Below, in pieces: positions 52,982 to 57,624 of a stretch of DNA of 57,624 bases. Within the stretch, counting starts at the first letter, position 1. Each line of letters starts with the position of its first letter. Both the position numbers and the translations under genes were made by a program. The stretch is from a candidate division BRC1 bacterium ADurb.Bin183. GTDB taxonomy: Bacteria > Sumerlaeota > Sumerlaeia > MWCT01. The stretch lies in the NCBI GenBank assembly GCA_002070185.1, contig MWCT01000008.1, positions 1 to 57,624 of the forward strand, written 5' to 3'. The notes beneath the pieces are model-generated. The model was not told the origin of the DNA. It worked only from the letters and a program-made list of their open reading frames with translations, and made no database searches.

Positions 52982-55198
52982 ATGCCCACTTTTTCAAATG
53001 AACAGCAGGAACTGATTGACAACATAAAAAAGAAACTCTGGCACCGCGCTGAAGAAGTCTGGTTGCAGATTATGGAGAATCCAACAGAGGATGCCGCCTT
53101 TTATGAACATATAGCCGCAACCATTGCTCGAAACGGAGGAGCGCAGCGGCTTCCAGACCTTTGGGAGATACCCTTAACCAACTTTCTAAAAAAAGGAAAA
53201 CATCAGTTAGTTTTGGACATCGCACGCTTTGCCCTGAAATATGTTCCCGATGCTCCCAATCTTCATCCCGCCGTCCTTCAGGCATTCAAGGAAATTCACA
53301 AAAATGTTCCGCAGCTTGATTACTATATCCGCGCTTCTCACTTACGTGATAAATTTAATCTGGGTAATTGTCTTGCGCAGTGTGAAGAATATCTATATCT
53401 GAATGAAGGGGAATTTTTTCAGCACATCAACTGGGGAATTGGCAAGGTTGTGGAACTTGATTTGACCCAGAGAAAGGTCGTAATTGATTTTCCCAAAATG
53501 CGCAATAAGACCCTCACCTTTGAAGGGGCGCATCAATTTCTGCAAAAAATTCCGCAGGATCACTTCCTCGCCCTGCAGGAAACTCAACTGGAAAAACTCA
53601 AAGAGATGGCTGAAAATGACCCGCTTGAACTGACAAAAATAATTTTAAAAAGCTTTGAAAAACGTATTAATCTCGCAGACTTGAAGGCGTTAATGACTTC
53701 TAAATTAATGTCCGAAGATGCGTTTTCTAATTGGTGGAACAAATTAAAAACAAAACTGCGCAACGACCCTTGGATTGAATTGAGTCCCGGAACAAGACCT
53801 GATATACGATTTCGAGATAAAGCGCTCGATTATTTTGATGAGATGCTTATTCGTTTTGATAAGGGATTTACTCTTTCTGATAAACACAAAATTTTAAAAG
53901 AACTCGAAACTCATCAAAAAGGCGAGCCGCTCCCTTTGGAAAAAGCCGCGCCCTTTGTAGCGCGCGTCCGCATGTGGCATAGGGACTGCTCCAAAGATGA
54001 TCTGGCGGGACGGCTCATACTTGTTTATCTGATGGATGAAACATCAAAGTTCATGCCTTCTCCTACCGTGCCTCTGGAAGATTCTGAAGATTCCATCCTT
54101 AACAACATATCCAACCCTGTTGAGTTTATGGGACGGATGGATATCGCCAATTATGAAATCAGAGCCCTCGAACGATTTATAGCTCTGCGCCCTGAAGAAT
54201 CCGCGAACCTTCTTGCCTTGCTTTATCTGGATGCGCCTCCGAGGGTTGGACAATATGCCTTTGAAAAACTCCTTGAGAAAAAAGAATTTATAGTTGCCGC
54301 TGATGCGGTTAATACCCTCCTCGACCATTTTGACCGAAACCCTCAAACCTATGCGTGGACAGTCAAACAGATTTTGAAAAAGAAATGGCCTGATGTGGAT
54401 TTGGTTCATTCTGATTTCACACTTTTGGAAGAATCTTTAAACCACTTGGAACGAGTCCGCCAGAAATATGTTGCCAGCGATCCGGACGCGAAAGAGAACA
54501 GACATCTTCAATCCCTTTTGCGAGCCATTTTCACAGAAGATAAATTTGCCAATATCGCTGCGGTTCTACCCGAACTTTCTTCGAACGAGGTTAAAAGATT
54601 CAACAACTCGATTCAAACAAGTCCCGCCTTTATTTCCACCGTCAAAGATAGCATTGACAATCTCTTTCGTAAAATTCGCAAGGACGTCTTTGAAGAGGAT
54701 GCGGTGGAAACAGGAACGAAAGTTCACTACTGCACCACGCATAGTTTGAAGAGCAAGCAAGAAGAATTGCGCCATATCAAATCATTCGAAATTCCACAGG
54801 TAACGAACGAAATTGAAATCGCGCGCGGGCATGGCGACCTTTCTGAAAATGCGGAATATCACGCCGCCAAAGATCGCCAGACACTGCTATTCAAACAAAT
54901 GGAAGAACTGCAAGACCTTATTTCCCGCGCCCGCATTATTGACTCGGACAAAGTTCAAACAACGTATGTCGGCATTGGAACTCGTTTTACCATGCGTAAT
55001 ATTGAGACAAATAAATCTGAGACTCACGCCCTTTTGGGTATGTGGGAAACAGACCCTGAAAAAGGCATTATCAACTACCTTTCTCCAATGGGGCAAAGTA
55101 TTATCGGTAAAAAAGTCGGAGATAAATTTGAACTCGAACTCCCGGGAGGGGAGAAATCAAATTTCGAAATTATATCAATTGAGAATGCATTCAAATGA
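52982..55198 (+). CDS. greA: Long GreA-type transcription elongation factor
   Basis: A protein of about 738 residues. The C-terminal 150 residues are GreA: EIEIARGHGDLSENAEYHAAKDRQ is the coiled-coil tip with the acidic D/E residues that rescue backtracked RNA polymerase, followed by the FKBP-like GreA/B-C domain (YLSPMGQSIIGKKVGDKFELELPGG). The first 580 residues are mostly helical, with an Sh3-like block INWGIGKVVELDLTQRKVVIDF near residues 145-170. Chlamydiae and Spirochaetes have similar long GreA proteins. I use the ATG at 52982 with GAGGA close upstream. The stop overlaps the rpe start (ATGA). Confidence 0.88.
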   Translation: MPTFSNEQQELIDNIKKKLWHRAEEVWLQIMENPTEDAAFYEHIAATIARNGGAQRLPDLWEIPLTNFLKKGKHQLVLDIARFALKYVPDAPNLHPAVLQAFKEIHKNVPQLDYYIRASHLRDKFNLGNCLAQCEEYLYLNEGEFFQHINWGIGKVVELDLTQRKVVIDFPKMRNKTLTFEGAHQFLQKIPQDHFLALQETQLEKLKEMAENDPLELTKIILKSFEKRINLADLKALMTSKLMSEDAFSNWWNKLKTKLRNDPWIELSPGTRPDIRFRDKALDYFDEMLIRFDKGFTLSDKHKILKELETHQKGEPLPLEKAAPFVARVRMWHRDCSKDDLAGRLILVYLMDETSKFMPSPTVPLEDSEDSILNNISNPVEFMGRMDIANYEIRALERFIALRPEESANLLALLYLDAPPRVGQYAFEKLLEKKEFIVAADAVNTLLDHFDRNPQTYAWTVKQILKKKWPDVDLVHSDFTLLEESLNHLERVRQKYVASDPDAKENRHLQSLLRAIFTEDKFANIAAVLPELSSNEVKRFNNSIQTSPAFISTVKDSIDNLFRKIRKDVFEEDAVETGTKVHYCTTHSLKSKQEELRHIKSFEIPQVTNEIEIARGHGDLSENAEYHAAKDRQTLLFKQMEELQDLISRARIIDSDKVQTTYVGIGTRFTMRNIETNKSETHALLGMWETDPEKGIINYLSPMGQSIIGKKVGDKFELELPGGEKSNFEIISIENAFK

Positions 55199-55926
55199 AA
55201 ACAAAACCCGTTAAATCAAGTCCCGCAAAGGACATCCGTTCTCAACTGCTCCCAAAAGGCAGCAAATTCTGCATTGCGCCCTCGATTCTTTCAGCGGATT
55301 TTGCAACCCTGAAAGATGATATTGGAAAAACCGTAAAAGCAGGTTCCCGCATGATACATCTTGATATCATGGACGGACATTTTGTTCCCAATCTGACTTT
55401 TGGGGCGCCGCTGGTCAAATGTGTTCAAAAGCATTTTCCGAAACTTTTTCTGGATGCTCATCTGATGGTTGAAAACCCGCTGGGGTATCTTGAGGATTTC
55501 ACTAAGGCAGGCGTCCATCTGGTGACAATTCACAGCGAGGCGGTTCCCAATGTCAAAAGGGCGGTTCGTTTGATTCATGCCGCCGGACTTTTTGCGGGCA
55601 TTTCCATCAAACCAAAAACGTCAATCGGCGTTTTAGAACCGATTCTAAATGAACTTGACCTGATTCTTATCATGAGCGTGGAGCCGGGTTTCGGAGGGCA
55701 AAAATTAATTCCGACAACCCTGAACAAAGTGCGCGAACTTCGCCTTTTGCGCGATAAAAAAGGTTATCCCTTTGTTATCGAAATTGACGGCGGCATTGAT
55801 ACGAAAACGGCGCCGCTGGCTATGTCGGCAGGCGCGGAGGTTTTTGTGGCGGGTTCGGCTGTTTTCCGCGAAGGCAAAATAATCCAAAATTTTCGAGCCC
55901 TTGAGAGGAGCCTTGAGAATGCCTGA
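55195..55926 (+). CDS. rpe: Ribulose-phosphate 3-epimerase
   Basis: A 243-residue TIM-barrel enzyme of the pentose phosphate pathway that interconverts ribulose-5-P and xylulose-5-P. The motifs are IAPSILSADFATL, HLDIMDGHFVPNLTFG (metal and catalytic Asp), DAHLMVENP, and IMSVEPGFGGQ. The phosphate end is EIDGGID with AGAEVFVAGSAVF. The first 25 residues are an extension. The ATG overlaps the greA stop by 4 bases. Confidence 0.96.
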   Translation: MKTKPVKSSPAKDIRSQLLPKGSKFCIAPSILSADFATLKDDIGKTVKAGSRMIHLDIMDGHFVPNLTFGAPLVKCVQKHFPKLFLDAHLMVENPLGYLEDFTKAGVHLVTIHSEAVPNVKRAVRLIHAAGLFAGISIKPKTSIGVLEPILNELDLILIMSVEPGFGGQKLIPTTLNKVRELRLLRDKKGYPFVIEIDGGIDTKTAPLAMSAGAEVFVAGSAVFREGKIIQNFRALERSLENA

Positions 55927-57352
55927 AAGTTCCGCCAAAAATTCCGGACGTATCTTCTGGCAGCGTCTGGAAATTGCGGCGGCGGCCATTTTCCTATTCT
56001 GGCTTTTGGCTTATGGCGTTTCGTTAATTCACGCAAAATATTTTCAATTAGGATTTCTCGGATTCTCTTTTGTGGGCATGCTGACGCTTGTCGGACCTTT
56101 TATTGGTTTTTTGCTTTACTTCCCGACCACATTTTTCCTCGGCATACCGCTGCCAGGCATCCCATTATCGCTTAATCAGATAATGGGAATTCTTTTTGTA
56201 ATATCTTGGACGTCGTGGCTGGCAAGAGGGAAGGCGGTGCTCGAAAAAAGCCGCCATACCTTTTTTCTATCCATCCTTGTTATATATTTTGTTATTAATT
56301 GTTTTTTTGCGGAAGATTTGGATAGCGGACTTTACCACCTGAGATACCTGTTGATAGACTTCTTTCTGGCGGTGGCTATCGCCTCTATGCTGCGCAAACA
56401 GAGCAACTTCCATTTTCTTTTCTGGATTATCCTCATCTTCACGCTTGGCAGCGCCCTTTTAGGCGCTTTCGAACTTGTCACGGGAATAGATGTTTTTACA
56501 AAATCAGGAACAAAATGGATGGGGCGGCTCCGCATTAATGGCGCCGCTCCCAATGCCATTGTTTACGCCCATCAACTCACATTTTCTCTGCCATTGGGAT
56601 ATTATCTTTTTTGCGAGGCAAAGTCATTTTCGACGAGATTTTTTGCTCTTGCCATCTCCATCTTCATTACTCTCATCGCCTTGTTCACCTTCAACCGACA
56701 GACCATTATTATTGTTCTTATTTTATATTTCCTTATCGCCCTTATATATAAAAACCGGTATTCAAAAATATTGCTGGGAATGATAATCTCAATACTGCTG
56801 ATTAGCAGTCCGATTGTGGTGCATCAGATGTGGTCTCGGCTGCGGACAATCGGCTCAATCAAAAGAGACCGCTCGCTTGCATTTCGCCTTGATGGAATTC
56901 AAGTCGGGCTCGAAGTGTTGCGCCGTAAACCCTTAATGGGCATTGGTCTTGGCTCCTATCCAACAACATGGCACAAATATCTCCCGCCTGGAAAAGGACG
57001 TCAAATTCAATATTTCAAAGGCGAAAAGATATACCCGGATCTTTGCTATAACCAACTCATCAGCGAAGGGGGTATCATCGGTTTCAGCCTTGCTATTTTA
57101 TTTTTCTTCAGCCTTCTTATCAGGGTATGGCGAATGAGGCAGGAAGCCCTTCAAGGCAAACAAAGAGAGATTATCAACCTCTATAGCGCTCTTTTGACAT
57201 CGCTCATCATCTTCCTTTTTTCATGCGCTATTCAGGATACATTTCTTTATGTCAGCACGTGGGTTATGTTTGGGTTGATACTTGCCAAACAGCAGACAGG
57301 CGTCCGCCCCGACCTTGATGATAAAACCGAATCCGCTGTCACAAATCCCTGA
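55919..57352 (+). CDS. O-antigen ligase / Wzy-like membrane protein
   Basis: A protein of about 477 residues with an estimated 11-12 membrane helices and the large periplasmic loop of the Wzy_C family. The typical motif GIGLGSYPTTWHKYLP lies about residue 340-355, in front of the loop end (YNQLISEGGIIGFSL). Ligases of this type attach O-antigen to lipid A-core, or link other polymers; polymerases and ligases cannot be separated by sequence alone. I use the ATG at 55919 (GAGGAG upstream; it overlaps rpe by 8 bases) over the TTG at 55901. It ends 14 bases into the convergent GT4 gene. Confidence 0.8.
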   Translation: MPESSAKNSGRIFWQRLEIAAAAIFLFWLLAYGVSLIHAKYFQLGFLGFSFVGMLTLVGPFIGFLLYFPTTFFLGIPLPGIPLSLNQIMGILFVISWTSWLARGKAVLEKSRHTFFLSILVIYFVINCFFAEDLDSGLYHLRYLLIDFFLAVAIASMLRKQSNFHFLFWIILIFTLGSALLGAFELVTGIDVFTKSGTKWMGRLRINGAAPNAIVYAHQLTFSLPLGYYLFCEAKSFSTRFFALAISIFITLIALFTFNRQTIIIVLILYFLIALIYKNRYSKILLGMIISILLISSPIVVHQMWSRLRTIGSIKRDRSLAFRLDGIQVGLEVLRRKPLMGIGLGSYPTTWHKYLPPGKGRQIQYFKGEKIYPDLCYNQLISEGGIIGFSLAILFFFSLLIRVWRMRQEALQGKQREIINLYSALLTSLIIFLFSCAIQDTFLYVSTWVMFGLILAKQQTGVRPDLDDKTESAVTNP

Positions 57353-57624
57353 TTAAAGATTCTACGCTTTCGTTTATTCTCTCATTGAATTTTTGCATGG
57401 AATATTCATCTTTGGCTCTTTGATGAGCGGCGGCGCCAATTTGGCGGCATCTTTTTTCATCACTCAACAAAGCGCAAATGGCTTGGGCAAGCGCCTCCGG
57501 ATTTTCTATGGGGACAATAATTCCAGCGTTAGGGGCATCAAGCATTTTGCTCAAATAGCCGACGTCGGTTGCAACGATTGCCTTTCCAGACGCCATTGCC
57601 TCAAGAACAGTCAGCGGCATGGAG
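57339..57624 (-). CDS. GT4-family glycosyltransferase, C-terminal part (partial)
   Basis: The 3' end of a glycosyltransferase; the open frame runs past the window edge, so the ATG at 57620 is not the true start. The visible part has PLTVLEAMASGKAIVATDVG, the second half of the E-x7-E donor-binding motif. IVPIENPEALAQAICALL and a C-terminal helix follow. It is the last part of a GT-B fold enzyme of family GT4 and probably belongs to a surface-glycan cluster continuing outside. Confidence 0.85.
   Translation of the reverse strand, partial: SMPLTVLEAMASGKAIVATDVGYLSKMLDAPNAGIIVPIENPEALAQAICALLSDEKRCRQIGAAAHQRAKDEYSMQKFNERINESVESLIRDL

Overview
The window looks like chromosomal DNA of an uncultured diderm (Gram-negative) bacterium. 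The evidence for an outer membrane is direct: acpS, a KdsC-like phosphatase, an LpxL-type acyltransferase, LptC and an LptA-like protein lie in one tight run, and an O-antigen-ligase-like protein lies near the right edge. Other lineage hints are a very long GreA with a large helical N-terminal extension (known from Chlamydiae and Spirochaetes), exported proteins with Pro/Thr linkers, and an adjacent pair of the sporadic membrane families Chlor_Arch_YYY (DUF2298) and TIGR03663. I cannot assign a phylum; a PVC-like or other deep candidate phylum (for example Sumerlaeota, Hydrogenedentota or Omnitrophota) fits, but this is inference. I saw no rRNA, tRNA, CRISPR array, insertion sequence or phage genes.

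Layout. 1-102: the last codons of a PfkB-type sugar kinase. 163-4828 (minus): a four-gene Gld-like ABC cassette (ATPase, permease, GldG-like, DUF4340). 5234-7887 (plus): a GT4 glycosyltransferase and two GNAT-fold proteins. 7970-10183: yqhQ-like DUF1385 and prfA. 10319-13560: a LacI-type regulator with a solitary HyuA-like ATPase. 13628-24915 (minus): an almost gapless run, read in the order GT39-like transferase, subtilase, hom, acpS, kdsC, lpxL-like, lptC, duplicated lptA, sugar epimerase, xseB, eno. 25006-27470 (plus): ftsY overlapped by an unusual radical-SAM gene. 27562-32444: two large exported surface proteins. 32463-33152 (minus): nanE. 33404-37016 (plus): clpX and lon. 37094-39776 (minus): a TMTC-like TPR membrane protein and queE. 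39921-49591 (plus): VIT/vWA protein, GH-A glycosidase with CBM9-like domain, YYY protein and TIGR03663 protein. 49601-52839 (minus): lipA, a PfkB kinase and an exported CBM9-like/EEP fusion. 52982-57352 (plus): greA-long, rpe and an O-antigen-ligase-like protein, convergent with a GT4 gene cut by the window edge.

How the genes work together. Two themes recur: building the envelope (lipid A/LPS acylation and transport, sugar epimerisation, several GT-C glycosyltransferases, O-antigen ligase, GNAT enzymes) and displaying exported beta-rich proteins (Asp-box propeller lipoprotein, repeat protein, VIT/vWA protein, glycosidase, CBM9-like nuclease/phosphatase fold). Housekeeping genes (prfA, hom, xseB, eno, ftsY, clpX, lon, queE, lipA, greA, rpe) are interleaved. 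The best candidates for something undescribed are the 39921-49591 cassette built around the YYY/TIGR03663 pair, and the radical-SAM protein at 26004 in which a SPASM-like cysteine block precedes the radical-SAM core and a beta-sandwich follows it. All family names come from reading motifs in the translations; no database search was possible.
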